Origin: JANLSE01 sp038214135
GTDB taxonomy: Bacteria > Chloroflexota > Chloroflexia > Chloroflexales > Roseiflexaceae
Length of the DNA: 45,810 nucleotides
Assembly (NCBI GenBank): GCA_038214135.1
Contig: JBBQSD010000041.1
Location: forward strand, 1 to 45,810
Reading direction: 5' to 3'
Shown: piece by piece, positions 1 through 7,533 of the stretch
Layout of the letters: the number at the start of each line of letters is the position of its first letter
How positions within the stretch are numbered: the stretch's first letter is position 1
Program-made: the position numbers and the translations under genes
Notes under the pieces: model-generated
The model's database searches: none
Told to the model about the DNA's origin: nothing
The model's input: the letters and a program-made list of their open reading frames with translations, nothing else

Positions 1-1
1 G

Positions 2-982
2 CGTCTGCACAGTGCCAGCCCCTTCAACATTAAGACTCGCTCGCTCACGTTGGGGAACTTCACGATGGACGAGGTGGCCGCGTTGTATGCCCAGCATACG
101 ACCGACACCGGGCAAATGTTTGAACCGGCAGCAATTCACTCTGCCTTCGATCTGACCCAAGGGCAGCCGTGGTTAGTGAATGCGCTGGCCAAAGTGGCGG
201 TGGAAGAGATCGTCCCGGATCTGACACGGCCGATCACTAATCACACGATCAACCAGGCCAAGGATATCCTGATTACCCGCCAGGATACGCACCTCGATAG
301 TCTGGCCGAGCGGTTACGTGAGCCGCGTGTCCGTGCGGTGCTCGAACCGATCCTGGCGGGAACCATTCCGACCGATCTGCCGGTGGATGACCTCCGCTTT
401 GTGCAGGATCTGGGCTTGGTGCGAATGGATGCCACTGGCGGACTCATGATCGCGAATCCAATCTATGAGGCGGTCATTCCGCGCTCATTGACCACCACCA
501 CGCGGGCATTTCTGCCCGCGCTCACCCCGAGCTGGCGAACACCGGATGGTCGATTGAATCCGACGGCGCTCTTGGCTGCATTTCTGGCCTTCTGGCGACA
601 GCACGGCCAGCCGCTCTTGGGCACGACCGCCTATCACGAGATCGCGCCGCAACTTGTCTTACTGGCCTTTCTGGATCGGGTGGCCAATGGGGGCGGCAGT
701 GTGGACCGCGAGATCATGGTCGGCGGGGATCGGGTGGATCTGGTCTTGCGCTATGGTCACGACCGTCTGGCGATTGAGTTGAAAGTTTGGCGTGATCAGC
801 GTCCTGATGCGCTGACTGCGGGATTGGCGCAATTGGATAGCTACCTCTCAGGCCTCAGCCTCGTGACGGGATGGCTGATCATCTTTGACCAGCGCCGGAA
901 TCAACTCCCAATCGCTGAGCGCACGAGCACCACCGAAGCCCAGACACCAAGTGGACGGATCGTGACGGTCATCCGGGCATAA
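2..982 (+). CDS. C-terminal part of an AAA-like ATPase with a PD-(D/E)XK-type domain (5' partial)
   Basis: The frame is open to the left window edge, so the gene starts upstream and its P-loop ATPase core is not visible. The visible part has the layout of large AAA-like proteins. A helical lid and winged-helix-like region spans roughly the first 180 codons, including a stretch resembling GQPWLVNALA, typical of these ATPases. A C-terminal domain then contains DRVDLVL followed by IELKVW and QLDSYL. The D...ExK...Q order matches the PD-(D/E)XK nuclease fold seen at the C-terminus of this family. The function is unknown; members are often linked to mobile or defence loci, which is inference here. 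A TTG at 50 could be misread as a start, but the in-frame codons before it carry the same conserved segment, so the 5' truncation is only the window edge. Confidence 0.75.
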   Translation, partial: RLHSASPFNIKTRSLTLGNFTMDEVAALYAQHTTDTGQMFEPAAIHSAFDLTQGQPWLVNALAKVAVEEIVPDLTRPITNHTINQAKDILITRQDTHLDSLAERLREPRVRAVLEPILAGTIPTDLPVDDLRFVQDLGLVRMDATGGLMIANPIYEAVIPRSLTTTTRAFLPALTPSWRTPDGRLNPTALLAAFLAFWRQHGQPLLGTTAYHEIAPQLVLLAFLDRVANGGGSVDREIMVGGDRVDLVLRYGHDRLAIELKVWRDQRPDALTAGLAQLDSYLSGLSLVTGWLIIFDQRRNQLPIAERTSTTEAQTPSGRIVTVIRA

Positions 983-1070
983 CAATTGCCCAAAGCAGGG
1001 CGACCGTACGATGCTGTCCGCTTTCCCTTCTGCACCTTTCCAGTTGAATGATCGGCTGAGCACCTGTTGA

Positions 1071-1688
1071 GCGCATCCCACTGCGCCACTTGGCCCATGG
1101 GCGTACGATACTGCCCGTTATTACGACCCAACCCTCGGGCGGTTCATCTCGGCGGATAGTATTGTTCCTGATCGCACGAACCCACAAGACCTGAACCGGT
1201 ACAGTTATGTCCGGAATAACCCGGTTCGGCACATTGACCCGAGTGGGCATTGTATCGGCTGGGTTTGGGGCGCAGCCGATTGCCAGCGTGTCGCATCGGC
1301 GGAGCAGCTCGATTGGAGTGGCGCGACGGATGATGTGCAGACGGCCCTCGACGTTGCGGGCATGATTCCGGTGATTGGCGAACCCTTCGATGCAGCCAAT
1401 GCAGGTATCTCTGCTGTACGCGGTGATTATCTCAGTGCGGGTCTCTCGATTGCGGCCATGATCCCCGGTGCCGGAACCGAAGTGACCGCCGCCAAACTGA
1501 TCACCAAATATGGTGATGAGGTCTTGGCTGCGGCCAATGCCCTGTGTAGCTTCGCGGCAGATACGCCCGTCTTGATTGGGAGTGCACAATGCCCTATTAC
1601 GGGTCGGGTACCCTCTGGGTGCCGTAGCGCCTGGCCGCTTGGAGGGCGTGGCGGGTGCCCTCTGGGCGTTGACGGAACGGTTCCATAA
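1071..1688 (+). pseudogene. RHS/polymorphic-toxin C-terminal remnant (YD core end, pre-toxin helix, start of a Hint motif)
   Basis: Reading from an in-frame stop at 1068, the frame encodes the hallmark end of an RHS core: ARYYDPTLGRFISADSI, then NRYSYVRNNPVRHIDPSGH at about 1113-1250. Next comes a hydrophobic glycine/alanine-rich pre-toxin segment (AGMIPVIGEPFDAANAG) and the motif CSFAADTPVLIG. That motif resembles the first block of a Hint/intein-like autoprotease domain. Homology stops there, and the last 30 codons run into a repeated non-coding sequence shared with 43632-43674. There is no proper start and no YD-repeat body, so this is a decayed tail or displaced tip of a polymorphic toxin. 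A GTG at 1335 would give a 117-residue protein, but nothing suggests it is a free-standing gene. Confidence 0.7.
1595..1684. repeat. Repeat shared with 43632-43674, here with an internal duplication
   Basis: Bases 1652-1684 (33 nt) are identical to 43642-43674, and 1595-1609 match 43632-43646. Relative to the copy at 43.6 kb, this copy carries about 45 extra bases bounded by the short direct repeat CGGGTRCCCTCTGGG. The repeat runs over the 3' end of the RHS relic. In the other copy it lies in the leader of an oxidoreductase gene. Confidence 0.8.
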
Positions 1689-1725
1689 AAGAGTAGCACT
1701 ACCAATTCTCCATCTGTAGCCCGAT

Positions 1726-1754
1726 TTGAGGCAACCATTCGATTGTGGTATACT
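1726..1754 (+). promoter_or_regulatory. Sigma-70 promoter of the leucine T-box operon
   Basis: The -35 box TTGAGG (1726-1731) and -10 box TATACT (1749-1754) are separated by 17 bp. Transcription should start near 1761, just ahead of the T-box Stem I. Confidence 0.75.
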
Positions 1755-1761
1755 TAATGGC

Positions 1762-1992
1762 ATATCAAAGCCAAGACCGGGAGTAGTAGGCGCTCCCTCA
1801 GAGATCAGCCGGTTGGTGCGAGGCTGATGATGCGCCGAACTCGCCCGCGAAGTGCTGGATCAGTGAACGATACAGTAACTGGTTCCGGGTGCGCCCGTTA
1901 TCGCGCTGCATGAGGGCGGCTGCGTGTCGCCAAAGCAGGGTGGTACCACGAGAGGATATTCCCTCGTCCCGGCAGCGGGATGGGGGTTTTTT
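1762..1992 (+). promoter_or_regulatory. T-box riboswitch, leucine specifier (CUC), transcription-attenuation type
   Basis: The conserved T-box core GGGTGGTACCACG lies at 1938-1950. It is followed by a strong attenuator: CCCTCGTCCC pairs with GGGATGGGGG over ten pairs, and T6 follows at 1987-1992. In Stem I, GGCGC (1789-1793) pairs with GCGCC (1832-1836). Directly below this stem, AGTA (1785-1788) on the 5' side faces GAA (1837-1839) on the 3' side, the loop-E arrangement of T-box specifier loops. The triplet after GAA is CTC (1840-1842), a leucine codon. The second T-box in this window has the same geometry with an aspartate codon. Uncharged tRNA-Leu should favour the antiterminator and allow transcription of the methyltransferase and leuS. 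Confidence 0.9.
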
Positions 1993-1997
1993 ATATT

Positions 1998-2744
1998 ATG
2001 AACGCGCCACGTACGCGCATCTATGCTGAATATGCGTCGGTCTATGATGCGATTGGTCAGGCGGAGGCAGGGTTGCAGGCGCTTCAAGTAGCACTCACGA
2101 TTGCTCCGGTTCGCGTTGGGCGAGCTCTCGATCTGGGTTGTGGAACTGGTCTATCAGCTATCTGGCTGGCATCCCATGGATGGCAGGTTGCTGCCATTGA
2201 TCGCTCGCCAGAGATGCTGCACATCGCAGAGGGCCGCGCCCGCGATGCACATACCGCTGTTCAGTTCCTTGAGGGCGATCTTCGTGATCGCCCAATCAGC
2301 CCTGGCTCGTTTGATCTGGTGGTATGCCTTGGCGATACCCTGAGCGAACTTACCAACTATGCGGATCTACGTCGATTCTGCGATAGTGTCGCTGGGGTAC
2401 TATCGGCAGGTGGGGTGCTGGCCTTCGATTGCCGAACCGTGGCGGAATATGCAACATGGGATGCACGGGACACGGTGTTGTTCGATGATGGTGGGCTAGT
2501 TGTATATGGACAACAGGCGTATAACCTACGCACCCAACTGGCAACCTACCGCATCGCCTGGTTTTCACGAATTGAATCTCGTTGGTGGCGGGCCGAAGAA
2601 ACCCATACACTACGTTGCTGGTTTGATGATGAGATCCGTCTAGCACTGGCCGAGGCTGGTTTGAACATAACTGAAACGCTAGCAATGGATGGGATGCCAG
2701 CAGAATCCGACCAGCGCCGGGTGATCTATCTGGCACACAGGTGA
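1998..2744 (+). CDS. Class I SAM-dependent methyltransferase
   Basis: This 248-residue protein has the Rossmann-type methyltransferase core. Motif I is ALDLGCGTGLSAIWLA near residues 40-56, the acidic strand VAAIDRSPEML follows, then FDLVVCLGDTLSEL as motif IV. The C-terminal part resembles the Methyltransf_25/UbiE-like group; the substrate is not identifiable. An in-frame ATG at 1980 falls inside the T-box terminator stem, so the ATG at 1998 is preferred. It has only the G-run of the terminator as a possible ribosome site. The gene is the first after the leucine T-box and ends 150 bp before leuS on the same strand, so it should be induced by leucine starvation with leuS. Whether its role concerns tRNA or translation is inference only. 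Confidence 0.85.
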   Translation: MNAPRTRIYAEYASVYDAIGQAEAGLQALQVALTIAPVRVGRALDLGCGTGLSAIWLASHGWQVAAIDRSPEMLHIAEGRARDAHTAVQFLEGDLRDRPISPGSFDLVVCLGDTLSELTNYADLRRFCDSVAGVLSAGGVLAFDCRTVAEYATWDARDTVLFDDGGLVVYGQQAYNLRTQLATYRIAWFSRIESRWWRAEETHTLRCWFDDEIRLALAEAGLNITETLAMDGMPAESDQRRVIYLAHR

Positions 2745-2803
2745 ATAATGGAAACAATGCAAATGATCGATTGGTTTATCACCAGCAAAGGGCAACTTAT
2801 CTA

Positions 2804-2833
2804 GCTCCCTTGGCCACAGTTGGCCCTGGGAGC
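2804..2833 (+). terminator. Intercistronic hairpin between the methyltransferase and leuS
   Basis: GCTCCC (2804-2809) pairs with GGGAGC (2828-2833), and an inner GGCC/GGCC pairing extends the stem after a 2-nt internal loop. The nearest T-run starts more than ten bases downstream, so this is a weak terminator, processing site or mRNA stabiliser, not a clear stop. Confidence 0.4.
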
Positions 2834-2894
2834 GGAGAAACAATGGTTTTTGAACGATTGATATTGCTGTGCATAGTTTTTTTGGAGATAGATC

Positions 2895-5594
2895 ATGAGT
2901 GATACAACAAAGCGACGACTGGATCGGTTTGATCCGGCGATTGAGCCACGCTGGCGCGATTTCTGGGCACGTGAAGGTACCTTTATCGCTGGCCGTCGGC
3001 CCGATACCCAGAGCCGCTATATTCTGGAAATGTTCCCCTACCCAAGCGGCGATCTGCATGTCGGCCACTTGAAGAACTATGTGATTGGCGATGCGTTGAC
3101 CCGTTACTATGTCATTCGTGGCTATGATGTCCTGCATCCGTTTGGATGGGATGCCTTCGGGTTACCAGCAGAGAATGCGGCGATCAAATTCAAACGCCAC
3201 CCGCGCGAGTGGACCTACAACAATATCGCTGAGTCGAAGCGCTCGCTGGAGATTGCCGGAATTATGTACGATTGGTCGCGTGAGGTGATAACCTGTAGCC
3301 CCGATTACTATCGCTGGAACCAGTGGTTGTTCCAGTTGTTGTATAAGCAGGGCCTGGCCTACCGCTCCAAATCGTTGGTCAATTGGGATCCAATCGATCA
3401 AACCGTTCTGGCCAATGAGCAGGTCGATAGTGAGGGCCGCTCCTGGCGTTCGGGCGCGAAGGTCGAGAAGCGCGAACTGGAGCAGTGGTACTTCAAAATA
3501 ACGGATTATGCCGAACGCTTGTTGAATGATCTGGATAAGCTGACCGATTGGCCCGAACGGGTCAAGGTGATGCAGCGCAACTGGATCGGCAAAAGTGAGG
3601 GTGCCGAAGTCACATTCATGACAGAGCAGGGCGATGCGCTGCCGGTTTTCACAACCCGCCCCGATACGCTGTGGGGTGCAACGTTTATGGTCATGGCACC
3701 CGAACATCCATTGGTCGCAAAACTGACAACACCCGAGCATACAGCGGCGGTTGATGCCTATGTCGCGCAGTCGCGCCTGATGAGTGAGATCGACCGCACC
3801 AGCACCAGTGCTGGCAAAGAGAAGACGGGCGTGTTCATTGGCGCATATGCGATCAATCCAGTCAACGATGAACGTATCCCAATCTGGATTGCCGATTATG
3901 TGCTGATGGGCTATGGCACCGGTGCAATAATGGCGGTTCCATATGGCGATGAGCGCGATTTCGCGTTTGCACGCCAGTTCAAATTGCCGATTGTGGCAGT
4001 CGTCCAGCCAACCGATGGTGAACCATTCGATCCAGCCACTATGTCCGAAGCGTATGATGGTCCCGGTATCATGGTTAATTCTGGCCCGCTGACCGGGATT
4101 ATCAATAATGGCGAGAAGGGCCGCAAGAACCCGGCTGTCGCAGCAGCAATTGATTGGTTGGAAGAGCGTGGGCGTGGCAAGGGTACAATCAACTACCGCC
4201 TGCGCGATTGGCTGATTAGCCGCCAGCGCTACTGGGGTACGCCCATCCCCATGATCCATCGTGAGGATGGCTCGATTGTTCCTGTGCCAGAAGACCAGTT
4301 GCCGGTTGTGCTGCCAGAGATCGACGATTATATGCCGAAGGGCCGCAGCCCATTGGCCTCTGCCGATTCGTGGGTGAATGTGACTGACCCGGAGACGGGT
4401 AGGCCAGCCCGGCGTGACACCGATACGATGGACTGTTTTGTCGATTCGTCCTGGTATTTCTTGCGCTTTAGTGATGCCCAGAATGATAAGGCGATCTTCG
4501 ATCCTGCGGCGGCTGCAAAATGGATGCCAGTTGATCAATACATTGGCGGGATCGAACACGCTATTCTGCACCTGTTGTATTCACGCTTCATCACGAAAGT
4601 GCTGTACGATCAGGGTTTGGTTCCAGAAGACGAACCATTCAAGGCGTTGTTTACCCAGGGTATGGTTCAGCGCCGGGTTCGTACCGAAGTGGTCGTAACA
4701 ACTGAAGGCCAGATCGAGTTCCCCGAGGAATTGCGCCGCAAGATCGAACTGCCCAAGGAGCCATTGGCGATTGATGCAGCACGGGCTGCCCTGAAAGTGC
4801 ATGGCTATACACTGGAGCAGGATGGCGCAATCTGGGAAGCTGTCAGTGGCCCAATCACCATGAGCAAAAGTGCCGGTAATGGCATTCCGGTTGGCCCATT
4901 CGTGCGCCAATATGGCTCGGATGTGGCCCGCACTGTGGTGCTGTTTGCGGCACCGCCCGAGAATAGTATGGAATGGACGGATGAGAGTGTTGCGGGGGCA
5001 CAACGCTTCCTAAACCGGATTGTGGCGCTGTTCCGGCCAGATATGGAAGCAATTGCGTCTGTTCCCTATACCGGCGCTGGCCTGGATCTGGCTGGATTGA
5101 ATTCGGCGGATCGCGGGTTGTATCGGCGCTTACATCTGACGATCAAGAAGATTACACAGGATACCGAGGCGTTCCATTTCAATACTGCAATCGCTGGTAT
5201 GATGGAGTTCCTGAACGATCTGATACGCTACCGAGCAGAGGTAGGTGACACAACGCCTGTGTTTATCACGGCAGCCCACTGCTATGCGCGCCTGCTATCG
5301 CCATTTACGCCACATCTGGCCGAAGAACTGCACGAGTGGTTTGGCGGGCAGGGCAGTATCTATGATGCTGGCTGGCCGGGTTGGGATGAGGCCGCGCTAG
5401 TTGAGGATGAGATCGAAGTTGTGTTGCAGGTCAACAGCCGTGTGCGCGGCAAGATCAACGTCCCGGCTGCCGCCGATGAGGCGCAATTGCGCGAATGGGC
5501 CCTGACCAACGAACGGGTGCAGCGCGAGATCGAGGGCAAGGTCATCCGGCGCGTGGTGGTCGTTCCCGGCAAGTTGGTCAATGTGGTTATTTAG
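2895..5594 (+). CDS. leuS: Leucyl-tRNA synthetase
   Basis: This 899-residue class I synthetase charges tRNA-Leu with leucine. The HIGH signature is HVGHLKNY near residue 53, preceded by the typical MFPYPSGD. The CP1 editing domain spans about residues 220-420, with TTRPDTLWGATF and the GTGAIMAVPYGDERD block. RYWGTPIPMI marks the return to the catalytic domain. The second signature reads TMSKSAGN (usual form KMSKS), so its first lysine is replaced by threonine. The leucine-specific insertion just before it is enlarged (about residues 590-640), which helps explain a length above the usual 800-870. The anticodon-binding and C-terminal domains are complete. GGAG lies seven bases before the ATG. 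Expression should depend on the leucine T-box upstream. Confidence 0.97.
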   Translation: MSDTTKRRLDRFDPAIEPRWRDFWAREGTFIAGRRPDTQSRYILEMFPYPSGDLHVGHLKNYVIGDALTRYYVIRGYDVLHPFGWDAFGLPAENAAIKFKRHPREWTYNNIAESKRSLEIAGIMYDWSREVITCSPDYYRWNQWLFQLLYKQGLAYRSKSLVNWDPIDQTVLANEQVDSEGRSWRSGAKVEKRELEQWYFKITDYAERLLNDLDKLTDWPERVKVMQRNWIGKSEGAEVTFMTEQGDALPVFTTRPDTLWGATFMVMAPEHPLVAKLTTPEHTAAVDAYVAQSRLMSEIDRTSTSAGKEKTGVFIGAYAINPVNDERIPIWIADYVLMGYGTGAIMAVPYGDERDFAFARQFKLPIVAVVQPTDGEPFDPATMSEAYDGPGIMVNSGPLTGIINNGEKGRKNPAVAAAIDWLEERGRGKGTINYRLRDWLISRQRYWGTPIPMIHREDGSIVPVPEDQLPVVLPEIDDYMPKGRSPLASADSWVNVTDPETGRPARRDTDTMDCFVDSSWYFLRFSDAQNDKAIFDPAAAAKWMPVDQYIGGIEHAILHLLYSRFITKVLYDQGLVPEDEPFKALFTQGMVQRRVRTEVVVTTEGQIEFPEELRRKIELPKEPLAIDAARAALKVHGYTLEQDGAIWEAVSGPITMSKSAGNGIPVGPFVRQYGSDVARTVVLFAAPPENSMEWTDESVAGAQRFLNRIVALFRPDMEAIASVPYTGAGLDLAGLNSADRGLYRRLHLTIKKITQDTEAFHFNTAIAGMMEFLNDLIRYRAEVGDTTPVFITAAHCYARLLSPFTPHLAEELHEWFGGQGSIYDAGWPGWDEAALVEDEIEVVLQVNSRVRGKINVPAAADEAQLREWALTNERVQREIEGKVIRRVVVVPGKLVNVVI

Positions 5595-5617
5595 CAGAGA
5601 CGCGATGCATCGCTGTC

Positions 5618-5757
5618 CATGCCGGTCATTGGGTAGAGGCAGACCAATGTGTCTGCCCACATGCAACGCATCGTGATGCCCAAGGCGGTCTGTGCATGCC
5701 GGTCATTGGGTAGGGGCAGACCAATGTGTCTGCCCACATGGAACGCATCGTGATGCC
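5618..5757. repeat. Tandem 63-bp repeat (period 77) with an internal hairpin
   Basis: Two nearly identical 63-bp copies lie at 5618-5680 and 5695-5757. Each contains an inverted repeat, GGCAGAC(6 nt)GTCTGCC, extended by one pair in the second copy, and each ends in GCATCGTGATGCC. They follow the leuS stop, and a GCGATGCATCGC palindrome at 5602-5613 comes just before them. They may act as a leuS transcript end, but there is no T-run; a mobile or replication-slippage origin is also possible. Confidence 0.85.
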
Positions 5758-5808
5758 AATGACCGTCGATTGCAGAAGAATCCATCACACCCTACGGCGT
5801 AGGGCCGA

Positions 5809-5837
5809 TTGACGAATTGGCGTAGCCCTGGTATTCT
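5809..5837 (+). promoter_or_regulatory. Sigma-70 promoter of the aspartate T-box/aspS unit
   Basis: TTGACG (5809-5814) and TATTCT (5832-5837) are 17 bp apart, placing the start of transcription near 5844, immediately before Stem I of the T-box. Confidence 0.75.
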
Positions 5838-5843
5838 GCCCCT

Positions 5844-6096
5844 ATATCGTTGACGGAGTAGAGTACCAGGAAGAACCGGATTTCAGAGAGCCACCGCTGC
5901 TGTGATGGTGGTATCCGATCCCTGCGAAGACCCTCCAGAGTGTGGGAAGAACGCGCTCTGCGCCAGTAGATCCCGCCGCCTCGCCCCCGTTATCGGGCAC
6001 CTGAGGTAGATGCGCCGCCCCCTCTTCGGTGGGCGCTTCTGCGAAGCTGCGGTGGCACCACGAGAGGCCCTCCTCGTCCGCGCGATGAGCGAGGGC
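5844..6096 (+). promoter_or_regulatory. T-box riboswitch, aspartate specifier (GAC)
   Basis: The T-box core reads GGTGGCACCACG at 6051-6062 and is followed by CCTCGTCC. In Stem I, CAGG (5867-5870) pairs with CCTG (5921-5924). AGTA (5862-5865) faces GAA (5926-5928), and the next triplet is GAC (5929-5931), an aspartate codon. The upper stem includes CGGAT/ATCCG and GCCACC/GGTGGT. The downstream competing hairpin (GCCCTC..TCGTC with GATGA..GAGGGC, about 6067-6096) is followed only by ATGTTTGTG, without a proper T-run. Control may therefore be weak attenuation or translational. The aspS ribosome site at 6111-6118 is outside that hairpin. Confidence 0.88.
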
Positions 6097-6123
6097 ATGT
6101 TTGTGCGCAGAAGAGGTGTGCCC

Positions 6124-7446
6124 ATGAAAATGGAACGAGTTCGTACAACCCAGATCGGCATCCACGCCGGTACACGGGTTCGGTTGGCTGGCTGGCTTCA
6201 TCGCGTCCGTACCCTCAGCAATGTTAGTTTCCTCATTCTTCGGGATGGCTATGGTACAGCCCAGATTGTGGTTGAAGAGCCAGAACTGGCTGCCCGAATT
6301 GCCGCCCTCACCCCCGAGACGGTTCTTCAGATCGAAGCGCTGGTTGTGGCCGAACCGCAGGCCCCTGGTGGCTATGAACTACGTGCGCCACAGATCGAGG
6401 TTGTGTCAGAATCCGCTGAGCCGCCACCATTCGACATGTTTCGGCCTACACTCAAGGCCCAACTGCCGACTATCCTGGATTATGCGCCATTGAGCCTACG
6501 CCATCCACGTCAACGGGCGCTCTGGCGTCTTGCCGATGCGTCGATGTCTGGGTTTCGTAGCACACTGCGCGGCCAGGGTTTCACCGAGATCCAAACCCCG
6601 AAGATCGTTGAGTCGGCGACAGAAGGCGGCGCGAATGTCTTCAAGCTCGATTATTTTGGGCGGCCCGCCTATCTCGCGCAGAGCCCACAGTTCTATAAGC
6701 AGATCATGGTCGGTGTATTTGAACGGGTATTTGAGGTTGGGCCAGTGTTTCGGGCAGAACCACACGATACCCCGCGCCATCTGAACGAATATGTCTCGCT
6801 TGATGTCGAGTTGGGTTTCATCGAGAACCATACGACAGTGATGGCGGTCCTTGCCAATGCGCTGCGTGGAATGCTGGCCGCGATTCAATCGGAAGCACCT
6901 GAAGCATTAGCCCTGCTTGGTGGCAAAGGCACACCACTGCAACTGCCCGAGATCCCAGCACAGATTCCAGTGGTTCATTTCACCGAGGCACTCGAGATTG
7001 TGTTACGCGAAACAGGCGAAGACGCACGGGGTGAGCCGGATCTGGCTCCCGCCCACGAGCGTGCGCTTGGTGAGTGGGCGCGCCGCGAACACGGCTCGGC
7101 GTTTCTGTTCGTGTGGGGCTACCCAATGGTCAAGCGGCCATTCTACACACATCCAGATCCTGAGCGGCCAGCGTATTCAAATAGCTTCGATCTGCTCTTT
7201 CGCGGTCTGGAATTGGTGACGGGTGGGCAACGCCTGCATCGCTATGAAGATTATTTGGCGGCCTTGGCGGCGCGAGGGCTTTCGGCAGAACCATTTGCTG
7301 GCTATTTGCAGGCCTTTAAGTATGGGATGCCACCACACGGCGGGTTTGCCATTGGCCTGGAGCGCTGGGTTGCCCGGCTTGTCGAGGTACCCAATGTGCG
7401 TGAAACAGCCCTGTTCCCGCGTGATATTAATCGGTTAGGGCCGTAA
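6124..7446 (+). CDS. aspS: Aspartyl-tRNA synthetase, archaeal/non-discriminating type
   Basis: This 440-residue class IIb synthetase has an N-terminal OB-fold anticodon-binding domain (about 1-105, with VRLAGWLHRVR) and a catalytic core. Motif 2 reads VFEVGPVFRAEPHDTPRHLNEY and the C-terminal motif 3 region contains GGFAIGLERWVARL. It ends LFPRDINRLGP, the AspRS form of this ending; AsnRS usually ends in PFPR. It lacks the GAD insertion of the roughly 590-residue bacterial AspRS, so it belongs to the short archaeal-type class, which is often non-discriminating and serves both tRNA-Asp and tRNA-Asn. The Asp specifier in its T-box supports aspartate as substrate. The ATG at 6124 has AAGAGGTG five bases upstream; longer in-frame starts lie within the T-box. 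Confidence 0.9.
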   Translation: MKMERVRTTQIGIHAGTRVRLAGWLHRVRTLSNVSFLILRDGYGTAQIVVEEPELAARIAALTPETVLQIEALVVAEPQAPGGYELRAPQIEVVSESAEPPPFDMFRPTLKAQLPTILDYAPLSLRHPRQRALWRLADASMSGFRSTLRGQGFTEIQTPKIVESATEGGANVFKLDYFGRPAYLAQSPQFYKQIMVGVFERVFEVGPVFRAEPHDTPRHLNEYVSLDVELGFIENHTTVMAVLANALRGMLAAIQSEAPEALALLGGKGTPLQLPEIPAQIPVVHFTEALEIVLRETGEDARGEPDLAPAHERALGEWARREHGSAFLFVWGYPMVKRPFYTHPDPERPAYSNSFDLLFRGLELVTGGQRLHRYEDYLAALAARGLSAEPFAGYLQAFKYGMPPHGGFAIGLERWVARLVEVPNVRETALFPRDINRLGP

Positions 7447-7463
7447 TCCGTAGTATTCAGAAT

Positions 7464-7531
7464 TCAGGAGTCAGAAGTCAGAATGTGCTTGAGTTAGGTC
7501 GATGGCTCAAATTCTGACTCCTGACTCCTGA
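7464..7531. terminator. Long inverted repeat between convergent aspS and kinase genes
   Basis: Arms of 21 nt (7464-7484 and 7511-7531) match with one mismatch. Each is built from repeated TCAGGAGTCAG-like units. The element sits exactly in the 87-bp gap between two convergent genes and probably terminates both, although no T-run is present. Confidence 0.65.
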
Positions 7532-7533
7532 TC

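Noticed and set aside
848..1131. Two short minus-strand frames around the end of the first gene
   Set aside because: They are antisense to the AAA-type gene and extend into unstructured sequence. There are no motifs and no ribosome site.
969..1763. 264-codon minus-strand open frame over the RHS relic and the promoter
   Set aside because: It crosses the repeat and the T-box promoter and shows no known motifs. The plus strand has clear RHS homology.
3162..4571. Long (469-codon) antisense open frame within leuS
   Set aside because: It lies wholly opposite a strongly conserved synthetase, has no family resemblance and is rich in His/Arg/Cys as expected from the reverse reading of this gene's codon use.
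6010..6123. 38-codon N-terminal extension of AspRS
   Set aside because: It translates the T-box antiterminator. A proper ribosome site precedes the ATG at 6124.
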